NCBI GenBank assembly: GCA_017880825.1
Contig: JADGRN010000114.1
Location: 1 to 5,438 of the forward strand
Origin: Methylophilaceae bacterium
Lineage (GTDB): Bacteria; Pseudomonadota; Gammaproteobacteria; Burkholderiales; Methylophilaceae
DNA: 5,438 nt
Direction: 5' to 3'
The stretch's first letter is position 1. Each line of letters opens with the position of its first letter. Below the pieces are notes generated by a model. It did not search any database. It worked only from the letters and a program-made list of their open reading frames with translations, and had not been told where the DNA came from. A program made the position numbers and the translations under genes. This document shows positions 1 through 4,996 of this stretch, piece by piece.

Positions 1-116
1 ACGACCGCGTCATTGATGAGTGAGCTGCGTGAAGTATGCCGCTCTTTGGCAAGTTCGTCTAGCTGCACCAGCTCTGCGGGATCAAGTGCGAGGCCTAGCT
101 GGATCTTGTGGTCCAT
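1..116 (-). CDS. Ribbon-helix-helix (CopG/Arc-like) DNA-binding protein, N-terminal 38 residues; rest beyond left edge
   Basis: Seen: an open frame reads leftward from an ATG at 114-116 and runs off the window after 38 codons. Residues about 4-11 (KIQLGLAL) look like the N-terminal beta strand of a ribbon-helix-helix fold. They are followed by helix A (about 13-25, PAELVQLDELAKE), a turn, and helix B starting at S29 (SRSSLINDAV). This strand-helix-SR-helix pattern is typical of CopG/MetJ/Arc-type proteins, which bind operators as dimers through the paired strands. The start is supported by an AAGGA Shine-Dalgarno at 126-130, nine bases upstream. Family knowledge: such small proteins are often antitoxins of toxin-antitoxin pairs (the toxin gene usually directly downstream), or plasmid copy and transcription regulators. 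Which applies cannot be told here, because the C-terminus and any downstream partner are outside the window. I am fairly sure of the fold and unsure of the role. Confidence 0.75.
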   Translation of the reverse strand, partial: MDHKIQLGLALDPAELVQLDELAKERHTSRSSLINDAV

Positions 117-125
117 ACCGTTGTG

Positions 126-130
126 TCCTT
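126..130 (-). promoter_or_regulatory. Ribosome binding site of the ribbon-helix-helix gene
   Basis: AAGGA on the minus strand, nine bases before the ATG at 114-116. It supports this short edge-truncated frame as a real gene start and fixes the initiator methionine. Confidence 0.65.
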
Positions 131-232
131 ATTTCAGAAAAGGCTGCTTAGAGGTACAAGTGTGTGAGGAACTAAAGGGGTCAGCATCGATTATGCTTCA
201 CAAATCAATGTCCCTACTAACTTAAAGCGTAA

Positions 233-257
233 AAAAAGGGGCTTGACGCCCATTTTT
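233..257 (-). terminator. Terminator-like hairpin with A-tract and T-tract flanks
   Basis: GGGC (239-242) pairs with GCCC (248-251) around a five-base loop. After one G/A mismatch, the pairing continues as five A/T pairs (233-237 with 253-257). On the minus strand the GC stem is followed by C and seven Ts (237-231), which fits a rho-independent terminator backing up the one next to erpA. On the plus strand the T-tract is five Ts, so it could act both ways. The GC core is only four pairs, so strength is uncertain. Confidence 0.5.
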
Positions 258-266
258 ATTTATCTC

Positions 267-282
267 AGTCAGGTAGTCAGGT
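267..282. repeat. Tandem 8-base duplication abutting the REPIN
   Basis: AGTCAGGT occurs twice in a row (267-274 and 275-282). The last two bases of the second copy are the first two of the REPIN's left GTAG foot. It could be a small duplication made at insertion or a replication-slippage product. It is too short to decide. Confidence 0.6.
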
Positions 283-347
283 AGGGTGGGCAGATTTCTG
301 CCCACGTGGTAATTAATGATTGGTGGTCAATAAGTTGCCCACCCTAC
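281..347. repeat. REPIN-like element: two inverted REP hairpins with GTAG feet
   Basis: The outer 12 bases are a perfect inverted repeat (GTAGGGTGGGCA at 281-292, its complement at 336-347). Each end also forms its own hairpin. On the left, GTGGGCAGA (286-294) pairs perfectly with 297-305. On the right, 322-330 pairs with 335-343 with one mismatch. Read outward-in, both hairpins start with GTAG, the tetranucleotide foot known for REP sequences processed by RAYT (REP-associated tyrosine transposase, TnpA-REP) enzymes. Two REPs facing each other around a short spacer (about 306-321) is the definition of a REPIN, a non-autonomous element dispersed by a RAYT encoded elsewhere. No transposase is present in the window. 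The structure is seen directly. The RAYT link is inferred from the family pattern. Confidence 0.75.
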
Positions 348-372
348 TAATGTGTCAAATCTAGCCAAAAAC

Positions 373-402
373 AAAAAAGCCAAGCAACTGCTTGGCTTTT
401 TT
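373..402 (-). terminator. Rho-independent terminator of erpA
   Basis: A perfect 13-base-pair stem (373-385 with 390-402) with a four-base loop. The core is GCCAAGC/GCTTGGC, flanked by six As on one side and six Ts on the other. On the minus strand it begins 16 bases after the erpA stop and ends in six Ts. The symmetry means it could also stop plus-strand transcription. Confidence 0.88.
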
Positions 403-418
403 ATATTTAATAATAAAA

Positions 419-784
419 CTAAGCTGAAAAGGAAGACCCGCAACCGCAGGTGCTGGTCGCATTCGGGTTACGAATGACAAACTGCGAGCCTTGCAGGCTA
501 TCCTGATAGTCGATTTCTGCGCCCATCAGATATTGCAAACTCATGGGATCAATCAACAGGGTTACGCTGTCGCGCTCGATTTGGGTATCGTCTTCATTCA
601 CCACTTCTTCAAAGGTGAAGCCGTACTGGAAGCCGGAACACCCGCCACCGCTGACGAATACGCGCAGCTTGAGGTCGGGTGAGCCTTCTTCTTCAATCAA
701 TTCTTTGACTTTCTTCGCCGCATTGTCGGTAAAGACCAGCGGGCTTGGCATTTCAGTTACAGGTAATTCGGCTACTGTATTCAT
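419..784 (-). CDS. erpA: Iron-sulfur cluster insertion protein ErpA (A-type carrier)
   Basis: A 121-residue HesB/IscA-family protein that carries Fe-S clusters from the assembly machinery to apo-targets in the cytoplasm; ErpA serves essential targets such as the isoprenoid enzyme IspG in E. coli. Seen: the three conserved cluster-ligand cysteines are present, C49 in [13 protein letters not shown] and C113 and C115 in the C-terminal [11 protein letters not shown]. The [14 protein letters not shown] start of the domain is near residue 17. Length matches the family. The frame stays open to an ATG 13 codons further upstream (823), but I chose the ATG at 782-784 because a strong AAGGAG lies six bases before it and the extra residues are not family-like. 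It has its own promoter upstream and a terminator just downstream, so it can be expressed apart from the bactofilin gene 55 bases away. IscA is the main alternative name, but the acidic region and neighbourhood favour ErpA. Confidence 0.93.
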   Translation of the reverse strand: MNTVAELPVTEMPSPLVFTDNAAKKVKELIEEEGSPDLKLRVFVSGGGCSGFQYGFTFEEVVNEDDTQIERDSVTLLIDPMSLQYLMGAEIDYQDSLQGSQFVIRNPNATSTCGCGSSFSA

Positions 785-790
785 GGTGTG

Positions 791-796
791 CTCCTT
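791..796 (-). promoter_or_regulatory. erpA: Ribosome binding site deciding the erpA start
   Basis: AAGGAG on the minus strand, six bases before the ATG at 782-784. It favours the 121-residue ErpA over the 13-residue-longer reading from 823, which has no comparable site. Confidence 0.8.
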
Positions 797-814
797 AAAC
801 TCTTCATTTGATTC

Positions 815-843
815 ATTATCCAACGCTTATCAACAGGGGTCAA
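815..843 (-). promoter_or_regulatory. erpA: Putative sigma70 promoter of erpA overlapping the bactofilin stop
   Basis: On the minus strand TTGACC (843-838, 5 of 6 to consensus) and GATAAT (820-815, 5 of 6) are separated by exactly 17 bases. Transcription would start near 808, giving a leader of about 24 bases that holds the Shine-Dalgarno. The TGA stop of the bactofilin gene (842-840) lies inside the -35 element. I see no clear operator, such as a recognisable IscR box, around it. Confidence 0.6.
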
Positions 844-1247
844 CCTTTGTCGACCATCAGCGGATCAACATGCGCTTCAACCGCCGCATCACCTAGGTAG
901 ATCAACTTGCCTTCAATCACTGCTCCGGTATGCATTTCCAACGATTTATAACTGACATCTCCAGAGACACGCGATTTTAATTGTAGTTCCGCATACTCCC
1001 GCGCATACACCGGCCCCAACACTTTGCCGTTAATCACCACGTGAGACACGGTGATGGCCCCTTCAATGCGGCCATGCTCGCTCAGTACCAGCGTACCCGG
1101 GCTGGCGCTTTTTTCGCTGACATTGCCGCGTATGGTGCCGTCAACGCGCAAACCGCCGCTGAATTCAATATCCCCTTCCAGCCTGGTTTCCGCACCTATC
1201 AGCGTATCAATACGGTTCTGCGGTTTGCTACGATTTCTGGAGAACAT
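840..1247 (-). CDS. Bactofilin (polymer-forming cytoskeletal protein, CcmA/DUF583 family)
   Basis: A 135-residue bactofilin. The family forms nucleotide-independent filaments of right-handed beta-helices on the inner face of the membrane and localises cell-wall enzymes or other partners. Seen: the beta-helix domain spans about residues 13-117, opening with DTLIGAETRLEGDIEFSGG and continuing with the repeated hydrophobic/glycine pattern (VDGTIRGNV, IEGAITVSHVVINGKVLGPV, SRVSGDV, GAVIEGKL). Both tails are short, as is usual. I chose the ATG at 1245-1247 rather than the in-frame TTG at 1286, because AAGGA lies five bases before the ATG. That start also makes the protein begin MFSRNRSK, similar to the membrane-targeting N-terminus MFSKQAKS of Caulobacter BacA as I recall it. 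The gene follows the membrane/coiled-coil protein gene by 35 bases in the same transcript, so that protein is a candidate partner. No M23 peptidase gene, a frequent bactofilin neighbour, is in view. Confidence 0.92.
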   Translation of the reverse strand: MFSRNRSKPQNRIDTLIGAETRLEGDIEFSGGLRVDGTIRGNVSEKSASPGTLVLSEHGRIEGAITVSHVVINGKVLGPVYAREYAELQLKSRVSGDVSYKSLEMHTGAVIEGKLIYLGDAAVEAHVDPLMVDKG

Positions 1248-1252
1248 GGTTA

Positions 1253-1257
1253 TCCTT
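1253..1257 (-). promoter_or_regulatory. Ribosome binding site deciding the bactofilin start
   Basis: AAGGA on the minus strand, five bases before the ATG at 1245-1247. It supports the shorter reading that begins with MFSRN over the TTG 13 codons upstream. Confidence 0.7.
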
Positions 1258-1282
1258 TTCGGCCAAACTGAGTTGAAAAAAC

Positions 1283-1990
1283 TCAACCCGGCAAATTGAC
1301 TGCCTCACTAATCTTGGGCTGATTCGACCCCATTTCAAGGAAGTCGGCTTCCAATGTTTGTCCTGTGACGCCTTTTGGCAGGGTAAAGCTGCCGTCAAGA
1401 CGCTGATAATACTTGAAGTTGACCTTGAGCGCAGGCGGCCCATCATTGGCAGCTACCGCAACCGTCACCGGTTTTCCATCCTGCAATCCGCTAAGATTCA
1501 GTTTAAGGTTGCCCTGTACCGTTTTATCGTGGCGGCCCGACTGCACCAGCAGGATATGATATTCATACTGACCGGCCTGTGCGCCTTTAGCCAGCTTGAA
1601 ACTGTGGAATTTAAGCACGCCTGTCCCATCGCTTTCGGCCAGTATGCTCTTATAGAAAGCCACATCTTCTTTGAGCTGCATACCTTCATCCTGCAATACC
1701 GCCAGCTCCTTCGCCAGACTGATCTGTGCTGCGTGTTCCACCTGCAACTGCCGCTCGCTGTATACCGCCTTGGCCTGTAGCGACTGATTTTCCTGTGCCA
1801 GTTGCTGCAGCTTGTTGACCGGGCTGCCAAAGCCTTCCATTGCCAGTTGCCAATAGCAAACAATATATCCCACAAAAACCAGCAGCAATACCCCTGCTAC
1901 ACGCCAATACCAGGGGACTGCAGGCCGCACCGCAACGGTTGAGGCAGCTGCGCCAAAGGGCCGTTTCATTCTGCGCAACTGGCGTCTCAT
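1283..1990 (-). CDS. Single-pass membrane protein with coiled coil (DUF6776-like), function unknown
   Basis: A 235-residue protein whose function I do not know; it resembles the family I recall as DUF6776. Seen: a basic cytoplasmic N-terminus ([10 protein letters not shown]), one hydrophobic segment at about residues 27-50 ([20 protein letters not shown]), a long heptad-like coiled coil at about 57-118 rich in Q, L, E and K, and a C-terminal beta-rich domain from about 122 ([42 protein letters not shown]). The basic residues before the segment predict N-in topology, with the coiled coil and C-terminus in the periplasm. Its ATG overlaps the argC stop as ATGA and has no strong Shine-Dalgarno, so translation is probably coupled to argC. 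An ATG at codon 8 is a possible alternative start. The bactofilin gene follows 35 bases after the stop. A role with the bactofilin at the envelope is inferred from position only. Confidence 0.85.
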   Translation of the reverse strand: MRRQLRRMKRPFGAAASTVAVRPAVPWYWRVAGVLLLVFVGYIVCYWQLAMEGFGSPVNKLQQLAQENQSLQAKAVYSERQLQVEHAAQISLAKELAVLQDEGMQLKEDVAFYKSILAESDGTGVLKFHSFKLAKGAQAGQYEYHILLVQSGRHDKTVQGNLKLNLSGLQDGKPVTVAVAANDGPPALKVNFKYYQRLDGSFTLPKGVTGQTLEADFLEMGSNQPKISEAVNLPG

Positions 1991-3027
1991 GGCAGCAGCG
2001 GTACAAGCTCCAGACCCATGTTTTCCGCAAAGCCAAACATGATATTCATATTTTGCACCGCCTGGCCTGCCGCACCCTTAACCAGGTTATCGATTACCGA
2101 CAGTACCACCACGGTATCGCCACCCTGTGGGCGGTGCACGGCAATCCGGCACTGGTTGGAACCACGTACCGAGCGTGTCTCCGGATGCGCGCCTTGGGGC
2201 AACACATCAACAAAGTATTCATTTTGGTAACGCTGCTCGAATAATGCCTGTAAATCCACTTCTTTTGTCAGTCTGGCGTAAAGCGTCGCGTGGATGCCGC
2301 GGATCAATGGCGTCAGATGCGGCACAAAAGTCAGGCCAACCTTCTTACCTGCCATGTCGGTCAGGCCCTGGCTGATTTCCGGCAAATGCCGGTGCCCGGC
2401 CACGCCATAGGCCTTGAAGTTATCGCCAGCTTCTGCAAACAGGAACTGTGTCTCCGTTTTGCGTCCAGCACCGCTGACGCCCGATTTGGCATCGGCAATG
2501 AGCGCGGTTTCATCCACCACTCCGGCTTCCAGCAAGGGCATGAAGCCCAACTGTACCGACGTGGGGTAGCAACCCGGGTTAGCGACCAGTCTGGCATTAC
2601 GAATTTGTTCCCGGTTCAGCTCAGGCAAGCCATATACCGCTTGCGCTACCAGATCAGGGCAGGCGTGCGTCATGCCATACCATTTTTCCCACACCGCGAT
2701 ATCCTGAATACGAAAATCCGCGGCCAGATCAACCACACGCACGCCCTTATCCAGCAGAGCAGGAGCCTGCTGCATGGCAATACCATTCGGTGTGGCGAAA
2801 AACACCACATCACAGGCGTTTAGATCTGCCTGGGCGGGATCAGTAAAAGCCTGATCAATATAGCCGCGTAAACTGGAGAACATATCAGCCACCGGCAGAC
2901 CCGCTTCGCCACGCGAAGTAATGACTGCAAGTTCAGCCTGCGGGTGCAGCGCCAGCAGGCGCAGCAATTCGACACCGGTATATCCGGTACCCCCGACAAT
3001 TCCGACTTTTATCTTGGCTGTTTGCAT
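1987..3027 (-). CDS. argC: N-acetyl-gamma-glutamyl-phosphate reductase
   Basis: A 346-residue cytoplasmic enzyme of arginine biosynthesis. It reduces N-acetylglutamyl phosphate to N-acetylglutamate semialdehyde with NADPH, the third step of the acetylated pathway. Seen: the nucleotide-binding loop [10 protein letters not shown] (9-18), the catalytic cysteine C153 in NPGCYPTS, the [10 protein letters not shown] segment (181-190), and GHRHLPEI (211-218) carrying the conserved catalytic histidine. Length and N-terminus fit the long-form (type 1) ArgC. The start ATG at 3025-3027 has only a weak GAAAG site (3032-3036), but the protein begins just before the Rossmann strand as expected. A promoter lies about 60 bases upstream, beyond the rpsI terminator, so argC begins a new transcript. 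The stop overlaps the next gene's ATG by four bases. I see no clear ArgR box. No other arg gene is in the window. Confidence 0.97.
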   Translation of the reverse strand: MQTAKIKVGIVGGTGYTGVELLRLLALHPQAELAVITSRGEAGLPVADMFSSLRGYIDQAFTDPAQADLNACDVVFFATPNGIAMQQAPALLDKGVRVVDLAADFRIQDIAVWEKWYGMTHACPDLVAQAVYGLPELNREQIRNARLVANPGCYPTSVQLGFMPLLEAGVVDETALIADAKSGVSGAGRKTETQFLFAEAGDNFKAYGVAGHRHLPEISQGLTDMAGKKVGLTFVPHLTPLIRGIHATLYARLTKEVDLQALFEQRYQNEYFVDVLPQGAHPETRSVRGSNQCRIAVHRPQGGDTVVVLSVIDNLVKGAAGQAVQNMNIMFGFAENMGLELVPLLP

Positions 3028-3083
3028 GGAACTTTCAAATGCTTAGTGTTAGACATGGCTAGCAAAACGATCACCAGCGAATC

Positions 3084-3112
3084 AATATAATTAGGCGCCC
3101 TTAAAAAGGCAA
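3084..3112 (-). promoter_or_regulatory. argC: Putative sigma70 promoter of argC and downstream genes
   Basis: On the minus strand TTGCCT (3112-3107, 4 of 6) and TATATT (3089-3084, 5 of 6) are 17 bases apart. This predicts a start near 3077 and a leader of about 50 bases. It sits between the rpsI terminator and argC, where a promoter is needed. Confidence 0.55.
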
Positions 3113-3131
3113 CAAAAAGCGCGCTGAAAAC

Positions 3132-3157
3132 AAAAAAGCCGCACTGGGCGGCTTTTT
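3132..3157 (-). terminator. Rho-independent terminator of rplM-rpsI
   Basis: GCCGC (3138-3142) pairs with GCGGC (3148-3152) around a five-base loop, extended by five A/T pairs (3133-3137 with 3153-3157). On the minus strand the stem is followed by six Ts (3137-3132). It begins 16 bases after the rpsI stop. The flanking A- and T-tracts make it usable in both directions. Confidence 0.88.
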
Positions 3158-3173
3158 CTGACAATCCCTAAGC

Positions 3174-3566
3174 TTAACGCTTGGAGAACTGTTTGCGACG
3201 GCGCGCCTTGTGCAGACCAACTTTTTTACGTTCAACTTCACGTGCATCGCGTGTGACGAAACCCGCCTTGGACAATGCACTTTTCAGTGCAGCATCGTAG
3301 TCTATAAGCGCGCGGGTGATACCGTGGCGCACAGCACCCGCCTGGCCGGATTCACCGCCACCCTCAACGTTAACCATAATATCGAAGCTGCCTTCGTTAT
3401 TGGTTAAAGCCAGTGGCTGACGCAATATCATACGTGCGGTTACACGTGAGAAGTACTCATCGGCAGGCTTGTCATTCACCACAATATTGCCTTTGCCTGA
3501 CTTCAGGAATACACGGGCTACCGAGCTTTTGCGGCGGCCAGTACCGTAGTTATATTTACCAATCAT
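3174..3566 (-). CDS. rpsI: 30S ribosomal protein S9 (uS9)
   Basis: A 130-residue small-subunit protein whose C-terminal tail reaches the P-site tRNA on the ribosome. Seen: the N-terminal [12 protein letters not shown] block (8-19), the [19 protein letters not shown] signature (69-87) and the strongly basic tail ending [10 protein letters not shown], whose last arginine is the residue that contacts P-site tRNA in known structures. Length is the family norm. The start at 3564-3566 has AAGGA six bases upstream. It lies nine bases after rplM, the standard bacterial L13-S9 pair, and is followed by a terminator. Confidence 0.98.
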   Translation of the reverse strand: MIGKYNYGTGRRKSSVARVFLKSGKGNIVVNDKPADEYFSRVTARMILRQPLALTNNEGSFDIMVNVEGGGESGQAGAVRHGITRALIDYDAALKSALSKAGFVTRDAREVERKKVGLHKARRRKQFSKR

Positions 3567-3572
3567 CGTTTA

Positions 3573-3577
3573 TCCTT
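3573..3577 (-). promoter_or_regulatory. rpsI: rpsI ribosome binding site fused to the rplM stop
   Basis: AAGGA on the minus strand, six bases before the rpsI ATG. Its first two As are also the end of the rplM TAA stop (3578-3576), so ribosomes finishing L13 release right at the S9 initiation site. This suits coupled, balanced synthesis. Confidence 0.75.
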
Positions 3578-4016
3578 ACGCTTGGCTTTGGATTTTCAGA
3601 GGTTGCGGCTGTTGCGCCACGTGGTCATGCTTGGCACCAGCATACACCTTCATCTTGCGGAACATGGCGTAGCCCAGTGGGCCCTTGGGCAACATACCCT
3701 TGACGGCTTTTTCCAAAGCACGGCCTGGGAAGCGATCCTGCATCTTGCCGAAAGTGGTGGTGGAAATACCACCTGGATAGCCAGAGTGGCGGTGGTACAG
3801 CTTGTCGCCAGCCTTGTTACCGGTCACTTTAATCTTGTCGGCGTTAATCACGACAATATAGTCGCCCGTATCAACGTGCGGCGTGTAGATGGTTTTATGC
3901 TTGCCGCGCAGGCGGTGCGCAATTTCGCTCGCCAAACGGCCCAGCACCAGATCCGTGGCATCTACCACGAACCAATCGCGCTTTACTTCGTGCGCTTTAG
4001 CAGAAAAGGTTTTCAT
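3576..4016 (-). CDS. rplM: 50S ribosomal protein L13 (uL13)
   Basis: A 146-residue early-assembly protein of the large subunit that binds 23S rRNA. Seen: [19 protein letters not shown] (15-33), the [20 protein letters not shown] block (37-56), HSGYPGG (77-83), the [12 protein letters not shown] signature (104-115) and [16 protein letters not shown] near the end. It is a few residues longer than the E. coli protein through a short KIQSQA tail. The ATG at 4014-4016 has only a weak GGTAG-type site upstream. It is the first gene of the rplM-rpsI unit, with its own promoter about 40 bases upstream. L13 is known to repress its own operon in enterobacteria; I cannot identify such a leader structure in the short leader here. 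Confidence 0.98.
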   Translation of the reverse strand: MKTFSAKAHEVKRDWFVVDATDLVLGRLASEIAHRLRGKHKTIYTPHVDTGDYIVVINADKIKVTGNKAGDKLYHRHSGYPGGISTTTFGKMQDRFPGRALEKAVKGMLPKGPLGYAMFRKMKVYAGAKHDHVAQQPQPLKIQSQA

Positions 4017-4054
4017 CGGACTACCAGTGATTGCTGAAAAAATTTAAGAGGGCG

Positions 4055-4084
4055 ATTTTATGTCATCGCTCAAGCGCTTGTCAA
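4055..4084 (-). promoter_or_regulatory. rplM: Strong sigma70-like promoter of rplM-rpsI
   Basis: On the minus strand a perfect TTGACA -35 (4084-4079) and a TAAAAT -10 (4060-4055, 5 of 6) are separated by 18 bases. The predicted start is near 4048, giving a leader of about 30 bases. A perfect 10-base palindrome, CAAGCGCTTG (4071-4080), overlaps the last two bases of the -35 and sits in the spacer. Confidence 0.75.
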
Positions 4085-4135
4085 ACAGTATCTGGATATC
4101 CCAAGGAACCTCTAATCAAGTCCGCGCTTAGTTTC

Positions 4136-4996
4136 TTAGACCAGATAGCTGGCGAAAAGACCGCAAAAGACCGCCGCGCCCAGCCAATTGTTGTGCAGGA
4201 ACGCCCTGAAACACCTGGTGGACTCACGCTGGTGGATCAGGCTGTAATGATACAGCGCAATCGCGGCAGCCACGGCCAGACCGAGATAATACGGCCATTT
4301 TCGGCCGAGCATCATGCCAACTCCAACCAGTATTGCCAGCATGGCAGCATAGCAAAGCATGATCGCAACCACGTCGAATCGCCCAAACAGCAAGGCCGAG
4401 GTACGGATGCCTATTTTCCTATCGTCTTCGCGGTCTACCATGGCGTATTCAGTATCGTAGGCTATGGCCCACAAGATATTGGCAGCCAGCATCCACCAAG
4501 CCAAAGGCGGCACTGCATCAACCTGTGTGGCAAAAGCCATGGGGATACCAAAGCCGAAGGCAATCCCCAGATAAGCCTGTGGAATCGCGATAAAGCGCTT
4601 GCTAAACGGGTAGCTCGCAGCGAGGAACAAGGCTACGAAAGACAGCATGATGGTGCGCTGATTGAGAAACAGCACCAGCCCGAACGCCAGCAGACACAAG
4701 CCTGCAGCCAGCATCAAGGCCTCGCGCGCACTGACTTCGCCGGTCACCAGCGGCCGGTTTTGTGTACGTTCGACATGCGCATCAAATTTACGATCGGCCA
4801 GGTCGTTCATCACGCAGCCCGCTGAACGCATCAGCACGGTGCCCAGCACGAAAATCCACACCAGGATCCAGTTGGGGTGGCCGTACCCGGCAATCCACAG
4901 CGCCCACAAAGTAGGCCAGAGCAGCAGCAGTATGCCTATCGGTTTGTCCAGCCGCATCAGACGTTCATAAGCGTCCAGCTTTTGCGCCAGCTTCAT
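4136..4996 (-). CDS. ubiA: 4-hydroxybenzoate octaprenyltransferase UbiA
   Basis: A 286-residue integral inner-membrane enzyme that attaches the polyprenyl tail to 4-hydroxybenzoate in ubiquinone synthesis, using Mg2+ and polyprenyl diphosphate. Seen: the first aspartate-rich motif N64-D65-LA-D68-RKF-D72, followed by [12 protein letters not shown], and the second, D181-TEYAMV-D188-RE-D191-D192, both diagnostic of UbiA prenyltransferases. About eight to nine hydrophobic segments fill the rest (for example near 22-38, 44-62, 92-112, 116-132, 138-156, 164-180, 208-230, 235-252 and 268-286). Length is the usual one. The ATG at 4994-4996 has GAGGT nine bases upstream and overlaps the ubiC stop as ATGA, so the product of UbiC is made next to its user. 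After the stop there are about 119 bases before rplM, and I see no terminator there, so some read-through into rplM is possible. Confidence 0.97.
   Translation of the reverse strand: MKLAQKLDAYERLMRLDKPIGILLLLWPTLWALWIAGYGHPNWILVWIFVLGTVLMRSAGCVMNDLADRKFDAHVERTQNRPLVTGEVSAREALMLAAGLCLLAFGLVLFLNQRTIMLSFVALFLAASYPFSKRFIAIPQAYLGIAFGFGIPMAFATQVDAVPPLAWWMLAANILWAIAYDTEYAMVDREDDRKIGIRTSALLFGRFDVVAIMLCYAAMLAILVGVGMMLGRKWPYYLGLAVAAAIALYHYSLIHQRESTRCFRAFLHNNWLGAAVFCGLFASYLV

Larger units (their letters stand above)
117..418. other. Structured non-coding gap between erpA and the ribbon-helix-helix gene
   Basis: About 300 bases with no plausible gene on either strand. From right to left it holds the erpA terminator hairpin, a REPIN-like double hairpin, an 8-base tandem duplication, a second terminator-like hairpin, and about 115 bases of leader upstream of the ribbon-helix-helix start. 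In that leader I find no convincing sigma70 promoter. The best -10-like hexamer is CATAAT on the minus strand (190-195), with no good -35 at proper spacing. Confidence 0.7.

Noticed and set aside
131..159. A possible promoter for the ribbon-helix-helix gene (TTGTAC / 17 bases / TGAAAT on the minus strand)
   Set aside because: Both hexamers are poor, and the predicted start would fall on or next to the Shine-Dalgarno, leaving almost no leader. The CATAAT at 190-195 also lacks a partner -35.
13..225. A 70-codon plus-strand open frame at the left edge
   Set aside because: It is antisense to the ribbon-helix-helix gene, which has a good ribosome binding site and a family-like sequence. The plus-strand product is serine-rich low-complexity sequence.
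281..347. CRISPR-like or toxin-antitoxin operator reading of the inverted repeats
   Set aside because: There are only two units, in inverted rather than direct orientation, with no spacer of CRISPR size. The GTAG feet fit REP sequences better. Distance from the ribbon-helix-helix start (about 165 bases) makes an autoregulatory operator unlikely.
785..823. A longer ErpA start 13 codons upstream
   Set aside because: The AAGGAG site sits six bases before the ATG at 784, and the extra residues are not typical of the family. The longer reading would also need a start with almost no leader between it and the predicted transcription start, which lies inside it.
2290..2823. A 177-codon plus-strand open frame antisense to argC
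   Set aside because: It is a shadow of argC codon usage. The opposite strand carries all ArgC catalytic motifs, and the plus-strand product shows no recognisable domain.
4085..4135. A terminator after ubiA
   Set aside because: Only weak pairings such as CTAA/TTAG are present and no T-tract follows, so I do not call one.
4031..4825. A 264-codon plus-strand open frame antisense to ubiA
   Set aside because: It lies opposite a gene with both UbiA aspartate motifs intact. Its translation is rich in Q, H, R and S without domain-like patterns, and no ribosome binding site or promoter was seen for it.
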